Shown: piece by piece, positions 10,311 through 22,430 of the stretch
How the letters are laid out: each line of letters begins with the position of its first letter
Position numbering within the stretch: the first letter of the stretch is position 1
Assembly (NCBI GenBank): GCA_964019695.1
Contig: OZ026530.1
Span: 32,532,690 to 32,596,689, forward strand
DNA length: 64,000 nt
DNA from: Loripinus fragilis
Taxonomy: Eukaryota > Mollusca > Bivalvia > Lucinida > Lucinidae
Direction: 5' to 3'
The notes under the pieces: generated by a model
Told to the model about the DNA's origin: nothing
The model's input: the letters and a program-made list of their open reading frames with translations, nothing else
Databases searched by the model: none
Position numbers and translations under genes: made by a program

Positions 10311-10880
10311 AGTTTCAATGGACTTGGAGGTACGAGCAGTAGGGGCTGATTCTTTTAATTCAATTATGGTGATTCAATGTTTGAGGTGTTTTAGTGGACG
10401 TGTTCCGTGTTGGACAGACTGGCTCCAGTCCTTAAAACAATTTTTCATCAATGTGTCATATCATGTACTTGTAGCCAATCTTATACTCTGATGGCTCTGT
10501 TTCTTAAAACAGAGCCACCAGAGTAAGAATGGCTACAAGTATATAATATGACACATTGATGAAAAATTGTTTTAAGGACTGGAGCCAGTCTACGTGTTGG
10601 ACTGAGTAGTGTGGATGTTTCGCTGGACTGAGTGGTTTTAGGGTTTTCAATGGTATTGGTGATTTAGGGTGTCTCAATTGGATGTTGTAAAAGACTGTGT
10701 GGTTTTATCGTTTACTCTGCGATTTGGAGTATATCAACGAACTTCATGTTTTGGGGAGTTTCAGTGGACTGGATGGTTTTGATCGTTTACTCTGCAATTT
10801 GGAGTGTATCAAAGGACTTCATGTTTTGGGGAGTTTCAGTGGACTGGATGTTTTTGCAGCATTTCAATGAACTAGAATAA
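10310..10880 (+). repeat. Degenerate minisatellite (TTTCAGTGGACTGG words), with hairpin insert
   Basis: Words like GTTTCAATGGACTTGG and AGTTTCAGTGGACTGGATGG recur. Two units of about 80 bp at 10690-10850 are nearly identical. The hairpin element 10416-10591 sits within the series. The same words run at 11430-11665 and, on the other strand, at 12450-12700. Confidence 0.6.
10416..10591. mobile_element. Near-perfect 176-bp hairpin element
   Basis: AGACTGGCTCCAGTCCTTAA and the following ~80 bp are repeated inverted to 10591, with a loop around 10500. Only a few mismatches, so it is young. Confidence 0.82.
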
Positions 10881-10884
10881 TTGG

Positions 10885-11095
10885 GCGAATAATCGACGCG
10901 ACAAAACCTGTCTTCGGCGAGACTCATACTAGTCTCCTCAGCTACATAGAATACTAGCTAGATATATAAGATTTCGCTTGTAGCAAATTTTAGTATGATA
11001 ATTTCCAATAAGCGAATGATGCACAGGCTGGTCTGCGCCGGTGTTGTTTGCAAACCCACAAAGACAGGTTGTAGCGTCGCAGCCCAGACGATGCA
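10885..11095 (+). mobile_element. MITE-D copy
   Basis: GACGCGACAAAACCTGTCTTC at the left and AGACAGGTTGTAGCGTCGC at the right, with the inner word GCACAGGCTGGTCTGCGCC. Confidence 0.65.
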
Positions 11096-11099
11096 TGGA

Positions 11100-11445
11100 T
11101 AAGTTAGTGGTCTTTCATGCAATCCAAACATCTATGTGTCTTGATCTACATCTGAACTAAGGGTGAGTTTGGCGCGCCGTGAAACCGGTTTAAGCCCTCC
11201 AGTAAAATATTTTTACTGACCGTTCCAAGACGGTACTTCTTTTGTGGATCATTTGTGTTATTTATGTCTTGTGTTTGTCATGCTTTCGCGTCTGTTCATA
11301 GCTGCGTTGTGCAGTCACCTGGGGGAAAAGGGATGACCCATTGGCTCTTGCTTGTGGTGTTTATTGTGATTTTGTTACTTTCCTATTTGTAATCCTGGGA
11401 CAGCTGTGGTACTTGATTGCATCGATTTCTGATCATTGCTGTCTT
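11100..11445 (+). mobile_element. Repeat family B copy, 3' end diverged
   Basis: It shares the 5' leader (GGTCTTTCATGCAA, TCTATGTGTCTTGATC) with the 1728 copy, then the common core; the CTTACTTAC end is decayed. Confidence 0.7.
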
Positions 11446-12054
11446 TGTTACGTTGCTTCAATAGACTGAGCAGTCTGGGATTTGCGAGGACTGGACGGTT
11501 TTGTTTGTTAGGTGGACTGTGTGGTTTATTGTATTATAGTGTGTGTTTTTTTATTTGTCTGAGATGTTTCAATAGAATGTGTGTTTTGGGGGTATTTCAG
11601 TGGACCAGTGGTTACGAGTATTTCAAGGGCTTGGGCGGTATTCAATGTTTCAATGTGATCATATATAAATTCTAACCAACCCCGGTAGCAAAATGCGCTA
11701 AAACCAGACGCTTAAGTTCATTTATGTCGGGGGCTAGCTATTATGCTAAACTTTCTGTGCTCTAAATTTAGCTTACACTCTCTGGTTATAGTAGTTAGTC
11801 TCTCGCAAGCAATGTGCATTGACTGAATTATTGTAATATTGTGTCTCTTTTAAATTAACCCACCCATTACTCCCCCCCTTTTTACTTGGATTAAGTGCGT
11901 GGTTGTTTAGTTTTGACATAAAGTTGTAGTTATTTCCCAAGGGTGGAGACTTAAAAGTTGTACTTTTCTCCCTCGCCCATGCTGTTTTAATTTTGACTTG
12001 CTTCGTTAACTTTAAAATCAATATGTATTATGCTTTATTACATAAATTGTAAGT

Positions 12055-12240
12055 TGTTTGTTTGATTTGATTCTTTACGTCCCATCAACAATCAGTTATA
12101 TAGGGATGAGTCTTCCTGGGTTGAACCAGTACTAAGCTAGGATAAGTGTGTCTTGCTCAAGGACCACAACGCAGTGACGCCGGTGAGGCTCCAACCCGCG
12201 GCCCTTCGGTCTCGAGTCAGAGCCACTACGCTTCCTATTA
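12055..12240 (-). mobile_element. tRNA-derived SINE (family 1)
   Basis: Minus-strand copy: tail at the low coordinate, tRNA-like head with GGTTGGAGCC at the B-box position near 12190. No clean target duplication was seen. Confidence 0.8.
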
Positions 12241-12449
12241 TAATTAATTGTAATGTATGTAGTAAGTAATCATCATATCTTGTGAATGTATTATAGCCAA
12301 ACTCGTCGTTAATTAAACGACCATTTCAACATACATTACGCTTGATGTTTCTGCTGGCTACCCAACATAAATATATTTTGTGTTTACAACGATTCTGATC
12401 TGTCTTTGAAACGGCCGTATATATGTTCACATTTAGACATTGAATACTA

Positions 12450-12700
12450 CTAAGGCCTATTAAAACACCCAAAACCACCAATCCACTGAAACATCACAAA
12501 ACAACAAGTCAGTTGAAGACCCATACCACAAACTCCACTGAAGCACCCCAAACCACAAAAACGACCAAAACACCCGAATCCACACAATCCACTAAACACC
12601 ATATACAACCCATTCCATTGAAATACCCACAGCCACCCAGAACCATATACCGAAGTGAACCAATAGCCAAACCTGGATAGCATCGAACAGACCATAGAAT
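12450..12700 (-). repeat. Degenerate minisatellite, inverted relative to 10310
   Basis: CCACTGAAACA, CCACTGAAGCACCCCAAACC and CCATTGAAATACCC are the inverse of the 10.3-11.6 kb words. The resulting Gly/Cys-rich open frames are artefacts. Confidence 0.55.
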
Positions 12701-13447
12701 ATCAATGGATGTCAACAAACACAAAAAACTATTTTAAAAGTGCATTTGTATAATCGATTCCTTCAACAGACAGCAGCTCATAAATGCACATTTTCGATAG
12801 CAATTATTAGCTGAAATAATATGAATGAAAACAAACAAACCAATTGATATCAATCTAAAGTCTATAGGGATTTAGCGCTTCACATTTAGACGTGCATTTT
12901 GTAATTGTGTTAGATTTTCTTAAGAAACATATTTTACATATGTCCAGATAGGGATCGTTTGTGTACCTAAAATTGCATTCATTTAAACATGTGTTAGGGA
13001 TGCTCAAAAGAACGTGCTAAAAAGAACCTTCTCATTACCCACAGCATACGTTTTGGTTGAGAAATAAGAAAATAATTTTAAAATACGCACTCTTATCTTT
13101 AACCTCATTTATTCTGCTGATTACATGTAAGCTTTTTTGATAATCACAATAATCGCTTTTAATAGAACTAAACCAACATGCTACAGAACTAATTTTCCAA
13201 ACGCTAGTTCCTGCTAACAAAATGAAGCTTTTTGGTGCATAGTACTACGCGTAATGCTCCTTACATACACCCGAGCCATGATTCGATTCTCGAATTGTGG
13301 CAGGTTTTTCCGAATGCGTTCTTCGTTGACTTCCCTTGAGCATACTACAGATTTTCGAACGTCACTTGCTTATCAGTGGGCAAAGCAAAAAAGTGTGGCT
13401 ATTCATTTTTCTTAATTGCACTACAAGGAACATTTTGGTAGTAAATA

Positions 13448-13720
13448 TGCAAGTGAGTATAATCAGGAAATACTACAATCATACAGTGCAGACCAACCCA
13501 CGGCACCATGAGGAAGAGTCATAGAACACTAACAGTCACATGACGTCAAAGTAAAATAACCATCTCTCTCTTGCCCATCGAGATGATTACAAAACTAGAA
13601 AGGACACTTAGTACACAACAAAGACCAAACACAGAACCCCAACAAACAATGGGAGCAGCAATAAGCAATACACCACCAACACCTGAACCACTGCCTTAGA
13701 ATGGACAGCACCCATTCCAC
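13448..13720 (-). mobile_element. SINE-like repeat family C copy
   Basis: On the plus strand it opens AGTGAGTATAATCAGGAA and ends near GGACAGCACCCATTCCACCG. The same block recurs at 42279, 45100 (inverted), 47733, 50740 and 59690. Families B and C share the CCTGATC...ACTTAC end and a CCGTT(C/T)...GGCGGT head on the minus strand, so they look like diverged relatives. Confidence 0.65.
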
Positions 13721-13784
13721 CGGGGGTTGTATTTCACTTGCACCAAATCTTCGCTGTAGACTATGTTGTTGTTAAACAGACCTG

Positions 13785-13945
13785 TGGTAATTGTAATTGT
13801 AATGTAATTGTAATGAATTATATTTTCAAATAATGGAAAGTAACATGCAATGAGCCTTTTTCTCATTACATAATTGTAATGTAATGTATTACATTCAAAA
13901 ATGACCTGTAATTGCCATTACATTTGAATTACATTTGAATTACAT
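13785..13945. repeat. TAATTGTAATG-type AT-rich repeat
   Basis: GTAATTGTAATTGTAATG at the left and CATTACATTTGAATTACATT at the right form inverted AT-rich arms. The same unit lies at 26625-26785 with shared flanks, and a related stretch at 28265-28430. Similar GTAATTAATTAC elements lie at 52175-52340 and 54340-54500. Confidence 0.6.
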
Positions 13946-14449
13946 CTGGGCCCAGAATTACAATGCTTCCTAAAAGTTAAGGAAGACTTAAGTAAGTATT
14001 GATATTTCAACATACTGTATTAAATGCTTAATAAATTACCAGGGTCGACTCAGTTCTTGTGGTCAAAGATATAGAGTTCACCACAGCCTCCCCAAGCACA
14101 TATTTTAGCGATACATGTATGTATCCCTATTCCTAAATTTAAGAACATATACAAATCTTGTTTATCAAGCAATGAGCACACAAGAAGAATAAACGTTTTG
14201 ACTTGTACCTACGGAGGTGGACTTAGAAAATTTTCAAGCTGTCTGTATCTTCCTTTTATTTTTCGCAAACGGGAAGAAATTTATAAAATACTTATTTTGT
14301 AAATAATTATATCCAAGAAAACCATATAATTTTCCCTCTGTGGTGATAACTTATAAAAGTTTGTCGTAAAATGCTTTCATTGTTAATGAATCACGTGGTC
14401 AGCAATATGGCGGTCGTATTTTTCTCTGCGCTCAAGGGTTTGGAACTTT

Positions 14450-16740
14450 TTGTTGGATAATCTGAGTTTGAGGTATGACTTTGATCTGAAACTTTTCACA
14501 AATGCTTCTTATCAATGGCGTCAAAATATGAGAGCAACACAAGCAAGTGGGCAAAGTAATAAATCGGAGGCAAGTGCAGAACATAAGCCAAACCAAAAGA
14601 ATAGGAAAAAGCGCACAAAGTCACAACAGTCGCCCGAGGGCGTGTAAACAGGTAAAGTGGGCAGTCAGAGAAGAGAGCAACTATTCACCAGACTGCAGAA
14701 TCAACAGCAGTTGCTAGCCAGGTATCGAATAGCATGACAACTCCTATACAAACGAACAGTCAGCATAATGACAGTTGCAGTGATAAACAAAATGGTAGCG
14801 TTCCCAAGCCACAATATTTTATCCCTCAGCAAGCTAAGGGTCAAAGTGAACACTTTTCAAATGCAGGAATGCAGAATACAGTATTAAATGAAGCTATCAT
14901 GAGCCGTTTGGACTCAATACGAGGGCTGTTCAAATATGAATGCAAGTAGCTTCATAACTTTCTTCACATATATGCTACGACAAAATGTCATACCTTTCTG
15001 GAAAGAACTATTTGCCGCCTTTCAAACGGCACCAGACATAAAGAAACACTCACTATATTTCTCGAGTTACAGACGCTTATATAAAGGTCATTCCTGTATA
15101 CTAAAGTTTTTCTGAAGCAAATTGCCATACACGTGTTGGTACATGTGCGGATATAGTGTCATATCTTTCGTAGTTTTAGACAAAATGGCACTAAATTTTA
15201 GATGCAAGTTTAAGGTACATTGACAAAATCGCATGCAGGAAAAAGTTTATATAATTCTGTTTCAATCTCGAGTAAACAGGCACGTTTGTGACGTCATTAA
15301 TTTTATGATAAACGTCATTTTGAGTTATCTACTGGTGATGCAATAATGAACATTGCTGTGTATTTTTCTTTGTGTTTTGCTTAAAACATGCTTAATATGT
15401 CATAAGGAAGTTTTCAAAACGCTCCGTCCCCTATTTTCAGAGTTATCATATTTTATAGCATTTTTTTCAAGCATTTTTCTGCTTCTTAATGGCGTGTTTA
15501 CATTATAAAATTATGTTCGATCTGTCTAGTCCTTAAGAGCAGGTGAGTAATTTTATTGTAAATAATGCCTATTTTGGTAAAACTTCAAGTTAACGTTCAA
15601 ATTGAGATTAAAACCGCAATGTTACGGCAGCAAAATTAAGTATAGGTTATATAACCCCTTCACTTAAGGCAGTTTTGACTTAAATAAAAAGGCTTTTAGC
15701 GTTTAAAAATATACCCACTACCCTTCAATGATTTGTAGCAACAACTTAGTATGAGTGATCAACATATTGTCTTTGAGTCAAAACTAGTTTAAATGTTGCT
15801 TAGTGCATTTTGTTAGAGAAAAGTTTAACTGAAAACTGAAAGGTGGTGTTTTGTTTACCATTTATTTGCAAACATAAGGAGACTTTAGTGAAAACGATTC
15901 GATGTATTTTAACAAAAACATGTCGGATTTTCGCAACTTTCACAGAATCATTATATAAGTATATAGGGATGCTTTCTTAAAAATGTCAAGAAATTTCACT
16001 GATTTATCGAAGAATTATACGCTCGTCTAGATCACTGGTATGTTCGTAGCATTGAGTTTGTTAGTATACTAAATTGACCCTCATTCAAAGGGCTAAAACT
16101 CAATAAGTATACAGTATTTTTCTTTAGGTCTGGTGTCAGTTTAAAGGTGACATATAATCCTTTATAGAAACTTATACCATTTTGTCGTAGCATATATGTG
16201 ACGAAAGTTATGAAGCAACTTGCATTCATATTTGAACAGCCTCGTAGACAGTCGATTAAGGTCACTTGATTCAATTGACAAACATTTACTGCGTTAAAAT
16301 GGCAAAATATCGGCATTGACAGTTCGGTTAAGTGAGAATAAAAACACAGTCAAAAGTATCCATAAAACTGTCTCTGATCTGGAAGAGTGCAAAAAAATTA
16401 TGACTCTGTAAAATTATCAGAACTTTGTGATGACCAGAAGAGGTTGGCGCATACACAGTCGCAGATACAGAATGAATTGAGAAAAACTAGGGAGCAGAAC
16501 ACTAAGATACAAGAAGAGCTAATTGAGCTTAAAGGACGTAGCATGCGCGATAACCTGCTGCTTTTCAATTTTCCAGAGCAACCCTATAATCAGCGCAATG
16601 AGGCATGTATTGACAAAATTTTCGATTTTTGTGAGCTGGAGCTGGACATTGCTAATGTGCGCCAGAATGTCAAAATTGATCGGGCCCATAGAATTGGCCA
16701 ACCAAGACCAAATAAAATAAGATCGATTGTGGTCAAGTTT
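14450..16740 (+). pseudogene. LINE ORF1-type protein (L1-like, transposase_22 class), broken
   Basis: A basic Gln/Lys/Ser-rich N-terminal segment (from about 14529), a second polar segment (14734-14919), a coiled-coil stretch (16247-16560) and the RRM-like core (GRSMRDNLLLF, a CIDKIFDFCE block, then KIDRAHRIG and IVVKF to 16740) form one nucleic-acid-binding ORF1. The second segment is interrupted by the mariner-type element at 14920-16244. Removing that element plus one TA rejoins the frame exactly (ATA then GAC). Other lesions are a stop near 16295, a frameshift at the A7 run around 16391-16397, a frame change between the first two segments, and loss of the C-terminal part after 16740. Confidence 0.82.
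14920..16244. mobile_element. Mariner-type non-autonomous element with TA target duplication, copy 1
   Basis: The ends start CGAGG(G)CTGTTCAAATATG and are inverted copies of each other; the TA at 14918-14919 is repeated at 16245-16246. The inverted homology continues imperfectly for about 200 bp from each end. At 1325 bp it has the length of a mariner, but no transposase frame is visible. It sits inside LINE ORF1. Confidence 0.85.
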
Positions 16741-16741
16741 T

Positions 16742-16966
16742 TGTTTGCTGCTTTCGAAGCAGCAAACTTTCAGATTGACTTTTTCGGAAATCCGGTCATG
16801 CGCACTGCAGATTAGCTGTCTGACGCAACCCCCTGTCATTGTTAAAAATAGTCGGCCGATATAACGCAACACGGCCGCCTGTGTTGAATAAATGAGAAAC
16901 TTTGATTTGGGACGATTTATTGTAGGATCCGCTAAGGCCAAAAAAAAAAAAAAAAAAAAAAAAATA
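16742..16966 (+). other. Short AT/GC-mixed segment with AATAAA and poly-A run
   Basis: LINE ORF1 homology stops at a TTTGCTGCTTTCGAAGCAGC palindrome. GAATAAATG at 16886 precedes an A run of about 25 at 16940, which looks like a retroposed 3' end, but its source is not recognisable. Confidence 0.4.
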
Positions 16967-17299
16967 TGTGTGTTTACAGTTTGCCAACCGACCCTGTTTT
17001 ATAGCCGCCGATTGTACCATTTTTTCTCCGAAAAAACAAAAACGAGTACGTTGTCCGGCCCTGCTCGATAGTCATGTAGTCGCCAGCTATCGAAAACTTG
17101 AAAATTTTCAATATCGATTGTTCCAGTTTATAAATTGACCTACCTGGTATTTCACACTCTCCCCTTATTAAAACTCCAATTAACATCATTTTAAAACAGC
17201 AATACTCCGAGATCAACTAATAATATATTCCCGTTAACACAACACTTGACACGGTATTTTCTGTCAAATCCACTATTTGACTGCTAGCGGCTAATTTTG

Positions 17300-18335
17300 T
17301 CGTCGCAAACAGTTTGAACCAAGATTAGAACGTCTGGGCTGATCTGGGTCCAAGCTTTTTGAGACGCTGATGTTATCCTGAAAGGTTATTTTGATAAAAG
17401 TAATGCAGAAAAATATCTGCAGAGACGAAACATGATTCTCCCTTTGAAGTTTTTGAGTCATCAATGAATGAAACCGCAAGTTGGTCTGGTCATTAAAAGT
17501 TGCAGCATGTATATTTCTGATGCAACTCACTGATTTACCCTTTACCTGCTAGTAGCTGTAACTCTTTGCATGCTGTCATCCAGAAATCAAGGACTCTCTA
17601 TTTAGTTGTTATCTCGAAGCAGTATTTGTTCGAGGTTGTTATAGAAAGTCCCTGACGATATTAAGTTTATTTACCTTTAATAAGCATGCAATAAACTATC
17701 ATGTCGGTCTTGCATGATACATGTATGTATTGATTTTCAGACTGATGTGTCGGTCATCTCAGGTCAGCTCGATACAGAGCTTCAGATAAGTTGGGGAAAG
17801 CAAGATAATTTTTTATGTATTTGAAATGTATTTACAATATTGAAATCGGTTGGACCCTGATGAGGCCCGACATAATGTAGGTCCTGATTTAGATCCAAAC
17901 TGTTTGACACTCTGATAGTGTAGCTGGGAGATTTTTTATTGAAGTCAGCAGATGACAAATATCCAGCATATAAAAGAGTTGGGCAGGATTATTGAAGGGG
18001 AATTATAAAAGTACTTTTCTGCACTAACTTATATCTATCACATCTATCACCTCTCCCTGAATTCTCATCCTATGGAGAAGATTTCTCCCTAAAGTTGATG
18101 GCCAGCTTGGTCCCTGATTATAAGGTCACCATAATTTTAACAATGAACTACTATTTTTATGTAATATTCTAAATGGATCTTACTAACCCCTTGTCTCCAA
18201 GTGGTGACTTTTGACACCTGATAACTTTCGCAAACAGTTTGGACCCAGATCAGGACCCACAGACCTTGACCCTGAACTGAGTCCGAACCATTTGACACTC
18301 TAATAGCGCTCCTGAAAGTTTTTTTTAATGAATTG
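17300..18335. repeat. Scattered copies of an AAACAGTTTGGACCCAGATC repeat
   Basis: Partial copies near 17305-17500 (inverse order of words), 17850-17960 and 18228-18335, also at 42525-42660 and in mirror at 44970-45090. Each pairs the word CAAACAGTTTG with a GACACTCT(G/A)ATAG(T/C)G word. The class is unknown. Confidence 0.45.
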
Positions 18336-18384
18336 TAGGAAATGTTTTTGGAAGCTTTAATAGAGTATAGATTGTGTTTGTGTG

Positions 18385-18565
18385 TGCGTAGGGGGGGGGG
18401 ATTTCGTCTGAGAGGGTTATGTCCATGTTGTAAAATTCAATGGGGGGATTATGTCCATGTAGTAAAATTCATGGGGGGGGGGATTATGTCCATGTTGCAA
18501 AATTCATGGGGGGGGGATTATGTCCACGTATACAAATTTTAGCAGGGGGGGGGGGGGTGTCCGGG
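18385..18565 (+). repeat. G-rich minisatellite, unit about 45 bp
   Basis: Four units each with ATGTCCATGT, AAAATTCATGG and a G run of 6-13. The short open frame through it merely reflects the repeat. Confidence 0.75.
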
Positions 18566-19049
18566 GGGATATTGTCCTACACTGAGCCACTGCGCTCTCA
18601 AACATTTTAATGCTCCTCATCGGGAGAGCATACGGTACTTGAATGTTTTTACAACTCATAGATGTGTAGCTAGATGCGTGACTGGTCTATCACAAGCTAA
18701 TTTCTGATGTCATATAAAAAACAATAAAATAAAGTTCGAAGTTTTGAGATTTTTTTTATTTTCATTCCGACTGGAAGTTTTTGAGCGTTTTATTTTTATT
18801 TTTATTTCCTCCTCCTAGCCTATTTTATGCAAAATGGCCTAACCCTTACACGCAATTTACGATCTAGATCTTGAAATTTTATTATAATTTTCTTAAATTT
18901 CAGAGAGATTTAGCTGTGTATCATATGCAAGCGGACAGTTCACAAGATATTGTGATTTCCTATAGCCAGCAAAACAAACAAATACTGTCTGTTGCAAATT
19001 TTGTGGCATTTTAACAAGGATGAACAGGATGAATAAAGGTTATTATGCA

Positions 19050-19700
19050 TGCGCGGATCCAGCCGGGGGGGGGGGGGGGGGGGGGGGGGGGCGGATAGGA
19101 AATCACAAGTTATATATGGGTTTCTATAGAAATTAACATTTTGCCCCCCCCCCCCCCCCATTCCTGGAAAAAGTTGGACCCCCTGGAAAATGATAGACCC
19201 TCTCTGAAATAAAACCACTGGAACCCCTCTGTTAATAGGTTGAGGACTACAAAAAACAAACAAAAAAACAAACAAAAAAAAAGAAAAAAAAAAAACACTG
19301 TCAAGGCTGTTTTCTTGCCGTCGGGTCTGGACCCCCCCCCCCCCCCCCCTGATTAAAATTCCTTGATCCGCACATGTTATGTTTACTTTGACTGGCCCCA
19401 GTCCTGAAACATTTATATATATTCATATTCAATTTGTACTGATTAAAATGGTACTTTCAGCTACTGTTTTTGTTATACATGTAACTTTAGTGTAGACTGG
19501 CCCCAGTCCTGAAACATTGGTATATCCGAGAATTCCTCATATGATAGACCCTCTCTGAAATAAAACCATTGGAACCCCTCTGTTAATAGGTTGAGAACTA
19601 CACAAAACAAACAAACACAAAAAATCGCTGTCAAGGCTGTTTTCTTGCCGTCGGGTCTGGACCCCCCTCCCCGATAAAAATTCCCTGATCCGCACATGTT
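19050..19700. repeat. Homopolymer-rich repeat family (GCGCGGATCCAG ends), two copies
   Basis: GCGCGGATCCAGCC, a poly-G of about 30, a poly-C, ACCCCCTGGAAAA and GTCGGGTCTGGACCC then poly-C and TTGATCCGCACATG make one unit (19050-19375). A second partial unit spans 19540-19700. Related copies lie at 34395-34765, 55430-55525 and 58085-58190. Confidence 0.65.
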
Positions 19701-20054
19701 ATGTTTACTTTGACTGGCCCCAGTCCCGATTCATTTATATATATTCACATTCAATTCGCACTGATTAAAATGGTACTTTCAGCTACCGTTTTTGTTATAC
19801 ATGTACCTTCTGAGGCTGCCAGGAAGTGTCATTTAAATGAGAACGTAAACAGAATATGAAAAAATGTTCTGCTATATAAATGTTTCAGAATAGGATCACT
19901 GGCCCCAGACCCGTTTGTCTTATTTTTATAGAGGATTTCTGGCCGAAATTCCATTGATTTTGGAACAGTGTTTCAGGAGGAGATTTCTATTTTAAGCTTT
20001 GCAGGACATTTTGTTCAGTCAAGGGGAAAAGTTTGTGAAATTTGGAAACTATTT

Positions 20055-20320
20055 TTAGCCCTCCAGTGCTTTTCTTACTGACCGTTCCAAAGCAGTACTT
20101 TTTTGTGGATTTGGGTTTGTCTTTGACATATTGTCGAGCCTGTGTCTTGCAGTTTTGTGGTCACCTGATGGGAACGGGATGATCTCTTGCCTTTCCTATG
20201 TGTGATGTTTTTTTGTTTTTTATCACTTTCCCATTCGATGTCCTGAATCAGGTGTGGTACTTGATTGTATCGATTCCTGATCTTTGCATTCTTCCTCTCT
20301 TTGGTAGAGGGCATTATTAG
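20055..20320 (+). mobile_element. Repeat family B copy, diverged
   Basis: The core block GCCCTCCAGTGCTTTTCTTA through TGTATCGATTCCTGATCTTT is recognisable, with many substitutions. Confidence 0.6.
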
Positions 20321-20639
20321 GAACATTTTGTGAAATTATTTCTATTTCATTGGAATTATTTTGAATTTTCATATTTCTGATCTCGAGCACTTCTAGGATG
20401 CACATTCATGACCCGGTTGTGCAGTCTAGCTCTTATATTCATATAAATGTTTTAAACCGTTTTCTTCCCAGTCATTTTTTTTTCAATAAGATCAGACTGT
20501 CCCATGAATTGAATCAGTACCAAGCAAAGGAGTAAGTGGAAAGCACACAACACATTAGGAGTATCTCCAGTGATGCTTGAATCATTCTTACAATGAGCCG
20601 CTGTATTCCCCTGATTTAATATTGAATGACAACCAAAGT

Positions 20640-22430
20640 AGTGCGCAATGGCCAAGAACTTTTCTAGATAAGTTCTAGAATTTTCTAGAACTATGGTCAA
20701 GAACTGCTCTGAAACTGTTCTAGATATGTTCTAGAATGTTTATGGGACAGATGTAGAACGTTAAATGGGACAATTTTGTTCTACAATTGCTAAAGCCAAG
20801 GTCAAAAGATTCGTTCAAGTAAAGTTCCAGAAAAAATATAAAGATATTTCCTAGAACTGCTATAGAACACTGCAAATTTGTTCTAGAACAGTTCCGTAAC
20901 AAATCTTTAGAACTTTTATGAACAATTGTAGAACATCCCTCAAAAAATGTCCCATTTTACGTTTTAAATATGTCTCTGAATTTTTCTAGATTATTTTTAA
21001 AATGGTTCAAGAACAATTCCAGAAATGTTGTAATGGTTTGTTCTAGAACTGTTCTTGAATTAACCTTGGTTTGTTCTAGAACTGATCTAGAACAAACCTT
21101 TATTATTTTTCTGGAACAATTGTAGAACACCCCTCAAAAAATGTTCCATTTAACATTCTGTTAATGTCTCTGAATTATTCTAGAACATTTTTAGAATGGT
21201 TCCAGAACAATTTTAAAAATGTGCTTATAGTTTGTTGCAGAACTGTTCTAGAGGAAACCTTGGTTTGTTCTAGAACTGTTCCAGAACAAGCATTTAGAAA
21301 CTTTCTGGAACAATTGTAGAACACCTCTCCCAAAGATGTCCCATAAAGGGTTCAATAAATGTCTCTGAATTATTCTAGTAGATATTTTAAATGGCCATGG
21401 TCAGGAATGTCATTGAGCAGAAGGCACATTTCCCTAGCCCTAGTAGATCATTTGGAAATATGATTCTGTGAAATGCCACTTTATTATATCTGAAACACTG
21501 TTAACAAATTTAGGTTAAACCCCAAAAAAATTAATACCAAAGTGTATTTCATGCTCATGCAGGTGACTCAATAAAAATAAATAAACATCAACTGAGGAAT
21601 AATTATTATTAAAAAAACATAACAGAGGCCCTACGTTGGCCTGAATGTTGTCAGTTGTCGCCACCCTGTTACCCCACCCATTTCAAAACACTGCCATGCA
21701 TTTCAGCTTGAAGACCACAGTAACAATTAACATTAAAAACTGTGTCTCGGGCCTACTCACTGTCTCAGACACTCTATACTACTATCATGTTTGCATTCTA
21801 AAAGTTGCCAAACAAATATTTTTGGAAGAGCCTCCATATTATCCCTCAATTTCTGGCAGCTGTGTTTTCCCACCATCCATCTGGCTATGACATGCTTGTT
21901 CTTGAAATGTTCTAAAATGTTCTAGAACTTTTGAGAACATTTCTAGAACTTTTTGGTTCTACAAAAGTACTAAATAAGCTCTAGAACTAAATTTGAATAG
22001 TAAATGGAAAACAATTCTTTAACTTATTTTCCCTTTGAGAAGTTCCAAAAATGTTCTAGAATTATTAGTATATTTTTAGAATTAACTAGTTCTAAAAAGT
22101 AAGACAAATGTTCTAGAACTTAATTTGAATCATTTTCAAAAGTTTCTTTCAACTTATTTTGTTCTTGAAAAGTTCTAAAATTGTCTAGAATATTATTAGA
22201 ACATTTGTAGAACTTATTGGTTCTTGATTTGTTCTAAAATGTTCTAGACTATTTCAAGAACAGTTTTCGAATAAAACAAGTTTTAGAATGTTTTTTATTT
22301 GTTCTAGAACATATTCTAGAACAGTTGTAGAACAAGAGTTCTAGAACAAGCATATTTACCGGGTTAAGAACAGTTCTAAATGTTCTAGAACAGTTCTACT
22401 ACTAGAACACCTCCAATTTTTAGAACAAAA
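20640..22430. repeat. Field of TTCTAGAA/GTTCTAGAAC palindromes
   Basis: About 25 exact TCTAGA cores, mostly as GTTCTAGAAC, plus many one-off variants (GTTCCAGAAC, GTTCTTGAA). Longer units of about 180 bp recur around 20880-21370 (ATGTCTCTGAATTATTCTAG, CTGGAACAATTGTAGAACA). The part 21390-21890 is mostly free of the motif and may be a later insertion. Confidence 0.75.

Noticed and set aside
16519..16941. 140-residue minus-strand open frame
   Set aside because: Antisense shadow of LINE ORF1, with no motifs of its own.
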